Below, piece after piece: positions 9,118 to 18,300 of a stretch of 64,000 nucleotides of DNA (its first letter is position 1; the number at the start of each line of letters is the position of its first letter). A program made the position numbers and the translations under genes. The stretch lies in contig NZ_JAKSYI010000055.1 in assembly GCF_022829285.1 (NCBI RefSeq), positions 186,001 through 250,000 on the forward strand, read 5' to 3'. This DNA is from Methylobacterium sp. J-078 (GTDB taxonomy: Bacteria; Pseudomonadota; Alphaproteobacteria; Rhizobiales; Beijerinckiaceae). The notes beneath the pieces are model-generated. The model did not search any database. It had not been told where the DNA came from and was given only the letters and a program-made list of their open reading frames with translations.

Positions 9118-9463
9118 GCTAAGCCTCGGCTCATGCGCGGGCCTCCCGCACGGCCGAAACGGACGCGCTCGCGACGTCGTGGCCAGGTGCATCCCGTGTC
9201 CGGCCCGGATCGGACACCTTCGGCCGCCGGCGGATCATCGAGGCGGCCGCCGCCCGACCCAGGATCGCGCAACGTCGAGGCCCGGCATGGCCCAGAATGG
9301 GACTCTTTGCCGTGAACCGCCAACTTTCAGGCCTTGACCCGGGTGGGCCGAACGCGCTTGGCTGCGGGCACGGATCGCGCTCGGCTTCCGCGCGTTCACC
9401 CAATGTATCAGTCAGGCCGCGCGCACCTCCCGCGCTCGGCCCATGCGGATCGGAGCCGGTTTC
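9118..9463. other. gap between the envelope cluster and otsA
   Basis: No gene is seen in these roughly 350 bases, which separate two divergent units. They contain a perfect inverted repeat GTGTCCG / CGGACAC at 9196-9202 and 9211-9217 (eight-base spacer). No clear EcfG match was seen facing otsA. GGAG at 9452-9455 sits eight bases before the GTG proposed as the otsA start. Confidence 0.4.
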
Positions 9464-10885
9464 GTGGCACGTCTCGTCATCGTATCGAACCGCGTTGCAA
9501 TCCCCGAGGAAGGGGGCAAGGCCGTGGCGGCAGGTGGGCTCGCCGTGGCCGTGAAGGAGGCGTTCACCGCCTATGAGGGGCTCTGGTTCGGCTGGAGCGG
9601 GAACGTGGTCGAGGACCCCTCGACCGAGCCGAAGCTGATCGATCGCGGTCGCGTCAGTTACGCGGTGGTCGATCTGTCACCGCAGGACCACCGGGAATAC
9701 TACAGCGGCTTCGCCAACCGGGCGCTCTGGCCGATCATGCATTACCGGCTCGGGCTCGGGGCTTTCTCGCGCTCCGACTATGCCGGTTACCAGCGCGTCA
9801 ACCGCATCTTCGCCCGGGCGCTCGCCAACCTGGTCGAGCCCGACGACATCATCTGGGTGCACGACTATCACCTGCTGCCCCTCGCCTCGGAGCTGCGCGG
9901 CCTCGGCATCGCAAACCCGATCGGCTACTTCCACCATATTCCGTGGCCGGCCGCCGACGTGTTCAACACGCTTCCCGCCAGCGGCGACCTCCTGCGCGGC
10001 ATCGCCGATTACGACCTCATCGGTCTCCAGACCGATCCGGACGTGCACAACCTCACCCGCAACCTCATCGACGAACTGCGCGCCATTCCCCTCGGCGGCG
10101 GCTCCCTGATGGTGGACGGGCGCCGCACCCGCATCCGCAGCTTCCCCATCGGCATCGATGTGGCGGGCTTCAAGGAGGCGGCGGAGAATGCCGGCTCCAA
10201 CCGGACCGTGCGCGAGACGATGGCGGGCCTGCGCACGCGCAAGCTGCTCATCGGTGTCGACCGGCTCGACTACTCGAAGGGCGTTCCCGAACGCATGGAG
10301 GCGGTGGAGCGCTTCTTCGTCTCGAACCCCGACCAGCGCAGCAACGTCGTCTACATTCAGATCACCCCGAAATCGCGCACCGAGGTTCCCGAATACGAGG
10401 ATCTCAGCCGTGAGGTGAACGAGACCGTCGGCCACATCAACGGGACCCTTGGCGAACCGAACTGGACCCCGATCCAGTACGTCACCAAGGCCTATCCGCG
10501 CCCGGTCCTCGCCGGTCTCTACCGAGCGGCCCGCGTCGGTCTCGTCACGCCGATGCGGGACGGCATGAACCTCGTCGCCAAGGAATACGTCGTCGCGCAG
10601 TCCGACGAAGACCCGGGCGTGCTCGTGCTCTCCAAGTTCGCGGGCGCGGCGCGACAATTGCCTGAAGCCTTGCTGGTCAATCCTTACGACCGCTTCGAGG
10701 TCGCCGAGGCGATCCGCACGGCGCTCTACATGCCGCGCGGCGAGCGTCTGGAACGCTGGAAGCCGATGGTCGAGCGCATGACGCGCGAGGATGTCGACTG
10801 GTGGGCGCGCAACTTTATGTCGGAACTCGAGAACTTCCGCACGATCGAGCGCGAGCCGCCCCGCGCCGCAGCCGCTGCGGAGTAA
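9464..10885 (+). CDS. otsA: trehalose-6-phosphate synthase (UDP-forming)
   Basis: OtsA joins UDP-glucose and glucose-6-phosphate to trehalose-6-phosphate in the cytoplasm. The protein is a GT20 enzyme of 473 residues, the usual length. Signatures are LVIVSNRV at the N terminus, [37 protein letters not shown] and the donor-binding [17 protein letters not shown]. Two starts compete: ATG 9443 and GTG 9464. The GTG is chosen because it gives the family start [10 protein letters not shown] and has GGAG eight bases upstream. The phosphatase OtsB, needed to finish trehalose, is not in this window. The glgX gene follows after 48 bases, so co-transcription is likely. Confidence 0.95.
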   Translation: MARLVIVSNRVAIPEEGGKAVAAGGLAVAVKEAFTAYEGLWFGWSGNVVEDPSTEPKLIDRGRVSYAVVDLSPQDHREYYSGFANRALWPIMHYRLGLGAFSRSDYAGYQRVNRIFARALANLVEPDDIIWVHDYHLLPLASELRGLGIANPIGYFHHIPWPAADVFNTLPASGDLLRGIADYDLIGLQTDPDVHNLTRNLIDELRAIPLGGGSLMVDGRRTRIRSFPIGIDVAGFKEAAENAGSNRTVRETMAGLRTRKLLIGVDRLDYSKGVPERMEAVERFFVSNPDQRSNVVYIQITPKSRTEVPEYEDLSREVNETVGHINGTLGEPNWTPIQYVTKAYPRPVLAGLYRAARVGLVTPMRDGMNLVAKEYVVAQSDEDPGVLVLSKFAGAARQLPEALLVNPYDRFEVAEAIRTALYMPRGERLERWKPMVERMTREDVDWWARNFMSELENFRTIEREPPRAAAAAE

Positions 10886-10933
10886 GCCTTCGGCGTCGCC
10901 CCCCGGCGCCCAAACCTGGGACGACACCACCTC

Positions 10934-13051
10934 TTGATCGCATCGGACAATATGATCGGCGTCGAAGACGGCGTGCCGGCACCCTTCGGCGCGCAGTTCG
11001 ACGGGCGGGGCGTGAACTTCGCCCTGTTCTCCCAGCATGCCACCGCGGTGGACCTCTGCCTCTTCGATCCGGGCGAGCGGCACGAGACGCGGCGCATCCG
11101 CCTGCCCTGCCGTACCGACGACGTCTGGCACGGCTACCTGCGCGGCGTGTTCCCGGGCCAGCTCTACGGCTACCGGGTCTACGGGCCGTGGGACCCGGCG
11201 CACGGCCATCGCTTCAATCCGGCCAAGCTCCTGCTCGACCCCTATGCCCGCGACATCCAGGGCCGCATCCGCTGGCATGATTCCCTCTATGGGCACCGCC
11301 GCGGCATCCAGCGCGCCGACCAGATCGACCGTCGCGACAGCGCCGCCTTCATGCCGCGCGGCATCGTCACGCCGCCGGAGGTGCCGGATCTCGCGGTGAG
11401 CCCGGTGCGCCGCCCGCTCTCGCAGACTGTGATCTACGAGGCGCACGTCAAGGCGCTGACCCAGACCCATCCGGACGTTCCGGAGGCGGCGCGCGGCACC
11501 TACGCGGCGCTCGCCCATCCGGCCATCATCGAGCATCTGCTCAAGCTCGGGGTGACCGCGATCGAACTCCTGCCGATCCAGTCCTTCGCGGACGACCGCT
11601 TCCTTGTAGAGAAAGGGCTGGTGAACTTCTGGGGCTACTCGCCCCTGAACTACTTCGCGGCCGATCCGCGCTATCGCGGACCCGCCGGCATCGGCGGACT
11701 GCGCGCCGCGATCCGCGAACTCGCCGCCGCCGAGATCGAGGTCATCCTCGACGTGGTCTACAACCACACGGCGGAGGCCGACCATTCGGGGCCGACCCTG
11801 TCGTTCCGGGGCGTGGACAACGCGAGCTACTACAAGCTCAACCCCGACAATCCCCGCGACGAGGTCGATTGCACCGGCTGCGGCAACACCCTCAACCTCG
11901 ACCATCCGCGCGTGATGCAGATGGTGCTCGATTCCCTGCGCCATTGGGTGACCGCCTACGGGGTGGCGGGCTTCCGGTTCGATCTCGCGAGCAGCCTCGG
12001 CCGTGCCCCGCACGATTTCAGCGCCAAGGCCGCGTTCTTCCAGGCGGTGGCGCAGGACCCCGTCCTCGCGCGGGTGAAGATGATCGCCGAGCCCTGGGAC
12101 ATCAGCCCGGGCGGTTACCAGCTCGGCGGCTATCCGCGCGGCTGGAGCGAGTGGAACGACCAGTTCCGCGACAGCATCCGGGGCTTCTGGCGCGGCGATC
12201 GCGGCACCCTCGCCAAGGTCACCCAGGGCTTGTCCGGCTCGCGCGAGATCTTCGCCGCCTCAGGGCGCTGGCCGCTCTCCAGCATCAACTTCGCCGCCTC
12301 CCATGACGGCTTCACCCTGGCGGACGTGGTCGCCTACGAGGAGAAGCACAATCTGGCCAACGGCGAGGACAATCGCGACGGGCACGGCCACAACCTCTCC
12401 CGCAATTACGGCGTCGAGGGCGAGACCGACGACGCGGGCATCCTGGCCCTGCGCGCGCGTCAGAAGCGCAACCTCCTCGCCAGCGTCTTCCTCGCCCAGG
12501 GCGTGCCCATGCTGCTGATGGGCGACGAGCGCTCGCGCAGCCAGGGCGGCAACAACAACGCCTATGCCCAGGACAACGCCACGAGCTGGATGGACTGGGA
12601 GACCGACCCCGATCCGAGCCTCACCGCCTTCGTCGGCAACCTGACGCGTCTGCGGCGCGAGCAGCCCGCCCTGCGGCGGCGGGACTATCTCACGGGCGCC
12701 CTCGTGGGGGAGGGGCCGTTCCGCGACGTTCACTGGCTGGCGCCGGGCGGCAGCGAGATGGCCGACGGGGATTGGGGCGACGGCGAGCGCCAGGCCTTCG
12801 GCATGCAGATCGGCAACGACCTGCCGGATGCGGACCGGCTCCTGATCCTGGTGAACGCGGCGGAGACCCCGTGCGACTTCACCCTGGCTCCGGTCATCGG
12901 CGGCCCCTGGACGCTGATCTTCGACACCACGAAACCGACGGGTTCGGTGCCGGGGGGCCAGGCGCTGTTCCCACCCGGCGCCGGAGTGCGTCTCGACGCG
13001 CGGGCCATCTACGTCCTGCGGGCCCGCCCGGCCTCGGCCTACGCGCGCTGA
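10934..13051 (+). CDS. glgX: glycogen debranching enzyme
   Basis: GlgX removes alpha-1,6 side chains from phosphorylase-trimmed glycogen. The protein has 705 residues, with an N-terminal CBM48-like domain (FALFSQHATAVDLCLFD) and a GH13 barrel. Catalytic residues by position are Asp350 (FRFDLAS), Glu386 (MIAEPWD) and Asp458 (SHDGFTL). The glycogen-operon family stretch NNNAYAQDNATSWMDW is present. The start is TTG 10934 or, six codons later, ATG 10952. It sits between otsA and the trehalose genes and would supply linear chains to TreY/TreZ, MalQ and GlgP. In other bacteria the order glgX-treZ-treY is common, which supports a role in glycogen-to-trehalose conversion. Confidence 0.93.
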   Translation: MIASDNMIGVEDGVPAPFGAQFDGRGVNFALFSQHATAVDLCLFDPGERHETRRIRLPCRTDDVWHGYLRGVFPGQLYGYRVYGPWDPAHGHRFNPAKLLLDPYARDIQGRIRWHDSLYGHRRGIQRADQIDRRDSAAFMPRGIVTPPEVPDLAVSPVRRPLSQTVIYEAHVKALTQTHPDVPEAARGTYAALAHPAIIEHLLKLGVTAIELLPIQSFADDRFLVEKGLVNFWGYSPLNYFAADPRYRGPAGIGGLRAAIRELAAAEIEVILDVVYNHTAEADHSGPTLSFRGVDNASYYKLNPDNPRDEVDCTGCGNTLNLDHPRVMQMVLDSLRHWVTAYGVAGFRFDLASSLGRAPHDFSAKAAFFQAVAQDPVLARVKMIAEPWDISPGGYQLGGYPRGWSEWNDQFRDSIRGFWRGDRGTLAKVTQGLSGSREIFAASGRWPLSSINFAASHDGFTLADVVAYEEKHNLANGEDNRDGHGHNLSRNYGVEGETDDAGILALRARQKRNLLASVFLAQGVPMLLMGDERSRSQGGNNNAYAQDNATSWMDWETDPDPSLTAFVGNLTRLRREQPALRRRDYLTGALVGEGPFRDVHWLAPGGSEMADGDWGDGERQAFGMQIGNDLPDADRLLILVNAAETPCDFTLAPVIGGPWTLIFDTTKPTGSVPGGQALFPPGAGVRLDARAIYVLRARPASAYAR

Positions 13052-13058
13052 GTGCGCC

Positions 13059-13268
13059 TCAGCCTTCGACCTGCGGTTCGCGCCGCAGTTCGTGGCGTGC
13101 CTGGTCGAGGAATTCCTGGCGTTCCGCCTCGCTCAGCGGCAGCAAGGTTGCGCCGCACAGGGCTTCGGAATCCGTGAACTCCGCGTCCCAGCAGCGCTCT
13201 CCGTGGCCCTTGCGCGCGAAGTTCAGCTTGGCCCGGGCCAGGACCAGGGACTCGATCGGCTCGCTCAT
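13059..13268 (-). CDS. small hypothetical protein (69 aa)
   Basis: This is a 69-residue, charged, probably soluble protein starting SEPIESLVLARAKLNFA and containing a single hydrophobic patch (EALCGATLLPL). CGGAG lies about eight bases before the ATG at 13268. It runs against glgX, with only seven bases between the two stops, and occupies the otherwise empty gap before treZ. I do not recognise the family. The Shine-Dalgarno match and clean frame support a real gene, but its function is unknown. Confidence 0.55.
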   Translation of the reverse strand: MSEPIESLVLARAKLNFARKGHGERCWDAEFTDSEALCGATLLPLSEAERQEFLDQARHELRREPQVEG

Positions 13269-13503
13269 GCGGATCACTCCGGGATGCGTCGCGAAAGTCC
13301 GCGCGGCGACGCAAGCGCCGGACCACCGTGGAATTCCGGGTGCGCCGCACAAAACCTTGCCGTCCGCCGGTTGTCGCATCCGCGCCACGCCTTACCTCGA
13401 CCGTGACGGACCAGGGAACAACGGGCGGCGCGCCGGCTTCTGGAAGGTGCGGCGCAAGCTCACGCTATCCCGGTGGACTCCAGACACGAAAGACGGTTGC
13501 CTG

Positions 13504-15306
13504 ATGCGGCGCGCCCACAGCATGGCCTTCGGCAGCGAAGTGGTGAAGGACGGGGTCCGGTTCGCCTTCTGGGCGCCCACCGCCAAGGACGTCACCCTGG
13601 TCGTCGACGGGGCGGATCACGCGATTCCGGAGGCTGGGGACGGCTGGCGGCGGGTCACGGTGCCGGGGATTCGCGACGGCGCCCGCTACGGCTACCGCAT
13701 AGACGGCGACCTCGTGGTGCCCGATCCCGTCTCCCGCTTCCAGCCGGACGATGTCTCGGGCCTCAGCGAGGTCATCGACCCACGCGCCTACGACTGGGCG
13801 GATGCCGCCTGGACGGGTCGTCCCTGGGAGGAGACGGTTCTGTACGAACTCCACGTGGGCACCGCGACCCCGGAGGGCACCTACGCGGCCCTGGAAGGCA
13901 AACTTGAGGATCTGCGCGACCTCGGCGTCACCGCCATCGAGCTTCTGCCGCTCGCCGACTTCAAGGGCACGCGCAACTGGGGTTACGACGGCGTGCTGCC
14001 CTACGCGCCGGACGCCGCCTACGGACGACCGGAGGACCTCAAGCACCTCATCGACACGGCCCACGGCCTCGGGCTGATGGTCTTCCTCGACGCCGTCTAC
14101 AACCACTTCGGCCCGGCCGGGAATTACCTCAACGCCTACGCCAAGACGTTCTTCACCGAACGACACCAGACCCCCTGGGGCGCCGGCATCAACTTCGACG
14201 GCGAGACCAGCGGCCGGGTGGTGCGCGACTTCTTCATCGAGAATGCGCTCTACTGGCTGGAAGAGTATCATTTCGACGGCATCCGCTTCGACGCGGTGCA
14301 TGCCATCCTGGACGATTCGGAGCGGCACTTCCTCGGGGAACTCGCGGAGACGATTCGGGCGCGTCTGCCGGGGCGCCACATCCACCTCGTGCTGGAGAAC
14401 GAGGCCAACCAGGCTCGTTGGCTGGAGCGCGACGCGAAGGGACAGGCGATCCAGCACAACGCCCAGTGGGCGGACGATCTCCACCATTGCTGGCACGTGC
14501 TGCTCACCGGTGAGGATGCCGGCTACTACGCGAGCTTCGCGGACCGGCCCGTCGAGCACCTGGCCCGCTGCCTGTCGGAGGGCTTCGCCTATCAGGGCGA
14601 GCCATTCCCGACCCTCGACAATCACCCGCGCGGCGAGCCCTCCGGCCACCTGCCGCCCTCGGCCTTCGTCACCTTCCTGCAGAACCACGATCAGGTCGGC
14701 AACCGGGCCCTGGGCGAACGCCTAAGCGCGCTCTGCGACCCCGCCAAGCTCGCCCTCGCGCGGGCGGGCCTGCTCCTCAGCCCGCAGATCCCCATGCTGT
14801 GGATGGGCGAGGAGTGGTCGGCTTCAGCGCCGTTCCTGTTCTTCGTGGATTTTGCCCCCGACGAGGAACTGAACAAGGCGGTGCGCGAGGGGCGGCGGCG
14901 CGAGTTCAAGAGCTTCGCGGCCTTCGCGGACGACACTTCCGTGATCCCCGATCCCACCGAGGCGAAGACCTTCACGGATTCGCGGATCGACTGGGCCGAG
15001 CGGGCCGAGCCACCGCATCGCTCCGTGCTGGCCGACACGCGCAACCTCCTCCAGATCCGGCATCAGGCGGTCGTGCCGCTGACGCGGACCCGCTACCTCG
15101 GCGCCAAGGCGACCCTGCCGCGTCCCGACGTGGTGGATTGCACCTGGACCTACGAGGGCGGCTGGCTGCGCTTCGTCGCCAATGTCGGCACGGATGACTT
15201 CACCGCCGAGCGCGGCGACGGCCAGATCGTCTGGTCGAGCGGCTCGGGCAACGGATCGATCGAACTCCCGTCCTGGACGGGTGTCTTCCTGACGGGTGTG
15301 AAGTGA
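13504..15306 (+). CDS. treZ: malto-oligosyltrehalose trehalohydrolase
   Basis: TreZ releases free trehalose from the maltooligosyl-trehalose made by TreY. The protein has 600 residues: an N-terminal beta-domain (FAFWAPTAKDVTLVVDG) and a GH13 barrel with Asp263 (FDAVHAIL), Glu298 (LVLENEANQ) and Asp396 (QNHDQVGNR). The trehalohydrolase hallmark NWGYDGVLPYAPDAAYG is present. The frame is open far upstream, but ATG 13504 matches the family start. Its stop overlaps the start of the next gene (TGATG), so TreZ and the MalQ-TreY fusion are translationally coupled, as expected for enzymes acting in sequence on the same chain. Confidence 0.95.
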   Translation: MRRAHSMAFGSEVVKDGVRFAFWAPTAKDVTLVVDGADHAIPEAGDGWRRVTVPGIRDGARYGYRIDGDLVVPDPVSRFQPDDVSGLSEVIDPRAYDWADAAWTGRPWEETVLYELHVGTATPEGTYAALEGKLEDLRDLGVTAIELLPLADFKGTRNWGYDGVLPYAPDAAYGRPEDLKHLIDTAHGLGLMVFLDAVYNHFGPAGNYLNAYAKTFFTERHQTPWGAGINFDGETSGRVVRDFFIENALYWLEEYHFDGIRFDAVHAILDDSERHFLGELAETIRARLPGRHIHLVLENEANQARWLERDAKGQAIQHNAQWADDLHHCWHVLLTGEDAGYYASFADRPVEHLARCLSEGFAYQGEPFPTLDNHPRGEPSGHLPPSAFVTFLQNHDQVGNRALGERLSALCDPAKLALARAGLLLSPQIPMLWMGEEWSASAPFLFFVDFAPDEELNKAVREGRRREFKSFAAFADDTSVIPDPTEAKTFTDSRIDWAERAEPPHRSVLADTRNLLQIRHQAVVPLTRTRYLGAKATLPRPDVVDCTWTYEGGWLRFVANVGTDDFTAERGDGQIVWSSGSGNGSIELPSWTGVFLTGVK

Positions 15307-18300
15307 TGAGCCGCGACCTCGAACGCCTCGCCGACCTCCTCGGCGTCGCCGCCGGCTACACCGACGCCTTCGGGCAGCCCGTCGAGACGTCCCTGGACGT
15401 CAGGCGGGGCATGATCGCGGCGCTCGGCTTTCCCGTCGAATCCGAGGCGGACATCGCCGCGCGCCTCGCCGAGGTGGAGGCGGTGCGTGGCGGGCTGATC
15501 CCGCCGCTCCTGCCGGCCGAGGCTCGGCGCGCCATCACGGTGCCGATCCAGCATGCGGGGGCCACCGGCACCCTGTCCTGGCGCCTGACGGACGAGCGCG
15601 GCCACCACCGCGAGGGGCGGGTGGCAATCTCGGGCGACAGCTTCGAACTGCCGCCGCTCACCCCCGGCTATCACCGGCTCGGCGTGCACCTGGGCGAGCG
15701 CCGCGCGGAGGCCTGGGTCATCGCCGCGCCGCAGCGCTGCTGGCGCCCGCGCGCCTACGCCGACGAGGGCGCTCGCGACTGGGGCCTCGCGGCACAGCTC
15801 TACGGGCTGCGCTCCCCCGACAATCTCGGCATCGGCTCCTATGCGGATGCCGGCCGGGCGGCCCGCGACGCCGGCCTGCGCGGCGCGTCGTTCTTGGGGT
15901 TGAGCCCGGTCCATGCGCTCTTTGCCACCGACCGCACCAAGATCTCGCCCTACTCGCCCTCCTCGCGCCTCTTCCTGGAAACGCTGTTCATCGAGCCGGG
16001 CGTTTTGCCGGGCTTCATCGGATCGCAGGCGGAAGCGCTGCTCGCCTCCATGTCCGATCGCGTCGAGGCGCTTCGCGAGGCCAAGCTGGTCGATCACGCG
16101 GGCATCTGGGGCGTGCTCTCGCCGGTGCTGCGGGCCCTGTGGCAGGAATCCGCGGCGCACCAGGGCAGCGATGCGGGCTTCGCGAGCTTCCGGGCCGCCG
16201 GGGGCGAGGACCTCGAGGCGCACGCTACCTTCGAGGCACTGGCCGAGCACTTCCAGGCCAAGGGCGCCCAGTGGCTCGGCGACTGGCCGGAGGACATGCG
16301 CCGCAACGGCACCGACGCCGTGCGCGCCTTCGCGCAGGAACACGCCGAGGCCGTCACCTACCATGTCTGGCTCCAGTACCTCGCCGACCGGCAGCTTGAG
16401 GAGGCTTCGAACACCGCGCTCGGCACCGGCATGCGGCTGGGGCTCTACCGCGACCTCGCCGTCGGCGCGGATCGCGGCGGCTCCGAAATCTGGTCGCATC
16501 CCGAGCGCTTCGCCAACGGCGTCTCCATCGGCGCGCCGCCGGACCTGCTGGCCCCGAAGGGCCAGGATTGGGGCTTGCCGGCCTTCCACCCCCTCGAGAT
16601 GGAGCGGGACGGTCTCGCGGCCTTCCGCGCCCTCGTGGTCGCCAATATGCGCCATGCCGGCGCGATCCGCATCGACCACGCTTTCCAGCTCGCCCGTCTG
16701 TTCCTGATACCTGTCGGGCGCTCGGCCAAGGAGGGCGCCTACGTGGCGATGCCGTTCGAGCCGATGCTCGCGGTCCTGCGCCTGGAGAGCCACCGGGCCA
16801 AGTGCCTCGTCATCGCCGAGGATCTCGGCACGGCGCCGGAAGGGTTCTCCGACGCCCTGATGCAGGCCGGCATCCTCAGCTACCGCATCCTCGCCTTCGA
16901 GCGCGAGCAGGGCGCCCGCTTCAAGCCGCCGGCGGCCTACCCGCGCGATGCCCTCACCGCCATCACGACCCACGACCTGCCCACCTTCGTGGGCTGGTGG
17001 CGCGGCGTGGACACCGACACCCGGCAGGCGCTGGGCCTCTACGATTCCGAGCGGGCGGATTCCGAGCGCCGCGAGCGCGTGGACGAGTGCGCGCGCCTCA
17101 CCGAGGCGCTGGCCGGCGAGCAATTGCTGCCGACCTACGACGTGCCGGACGCCGCGCCCTTCGAGGCGGCCGCGCGCTACCTCGGCCGTGCGCCCTCGAT
17201 GCTGACGGCCGTGCAGTACGAGGACGTGGTCTCCGAACTGTCCCAGGCCAACGTGCCGGGCTCGACCGAAGGTTATCCGAACTGGCGCCGGAAGCTCGAC
17301 CGGACCCTGGAGAGCATCGCGGCGCCCGGCGGTCCCTTGGCCAAGCTCGCCGCCTCGCTGTCGGCGGAGGATCGCGGTCCGCGCTCCGGTGCCGCCCGCC
17401 TCGCCACGGTCCCGCCGCGCGCCACCTACCGCCTGCAGTTCCACAAGGACTTCACCTTCGCGGACGCTGAAAAGATCGTCCCTTACCTCGTCAAGCTCGG
17501 GATCAGCCACGTCTACGCCTCCCCGATCCAGAAGGCGCGGCCGGGCTCGACCCACGGCTACGACATCGTCGACCACTCGACGATCAACCCGGAACTCGGC
17601 GGCGAGGAAGCCTTAATCCGCTTCTCGGACGCGCTCCACGGGGCCGGACTGAAGTTCCTCCTCGACATCGTGCCCAACCACATGGGCGTCGGCGGCGCCG
17701 ACAATCCCTGGTGGCTGTCGGTGCTCGAATGGGGCGGCCTCTCGCCCCACGCCAACGCCTTCGACATCGACTGGTCGCGGCTCGGCGCCAAGAACAACCT
17801 AGTGGTGCCGTTCCTCGGCGACCGCTACGGCGAGGCCCTGGAGAAAGGCACGCTTGAACTCAAGTTCGACGCGCGCAAGGGCGCTTTCAGCGTCTGGCAC
17901 TACGAGCACGAATTCCCGATCTGCCCGCTGCAATACCCGACGATCCTGAACCGCTCCCTCGCCGCCCTCGGCGACATCGAGGATGCGGCGGCCCTGGAGG
18001 TGCTCGGCATCTCCGAACGCCTGCGCCTGATGGGCGAGGACACCAACGAGGAGCGCCGCCGCGGCTTCCCCGAGGAGGCCGAGACCCTGAAGGAGCGGCT
18101 GGTCGAAGCGGTGGAGGCCTCGCCCGCCATCGCCGAGGCCATCGACCGGACCCTGCGCCTCCTCAACGGGGCCAAGGGTCATCCCGACAGCTTCGGCCCC
18201 CTGCACCGCCTGCTCGAGCAGCAATCCTACCGCCTTGCCCATTGGCGGATCGCGGCGAGCGACATCAACTATCGCCGCTTCTTCGATGTGAACGGGCTCG

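Noticed and set aside
13415..13439. GGAAC upstream of treZ as a possible EcfG promoter
   Set aside because: After the usual spacing the sequence reads GCTT instead of CGTT, so the match is too weak to report as a promoter.
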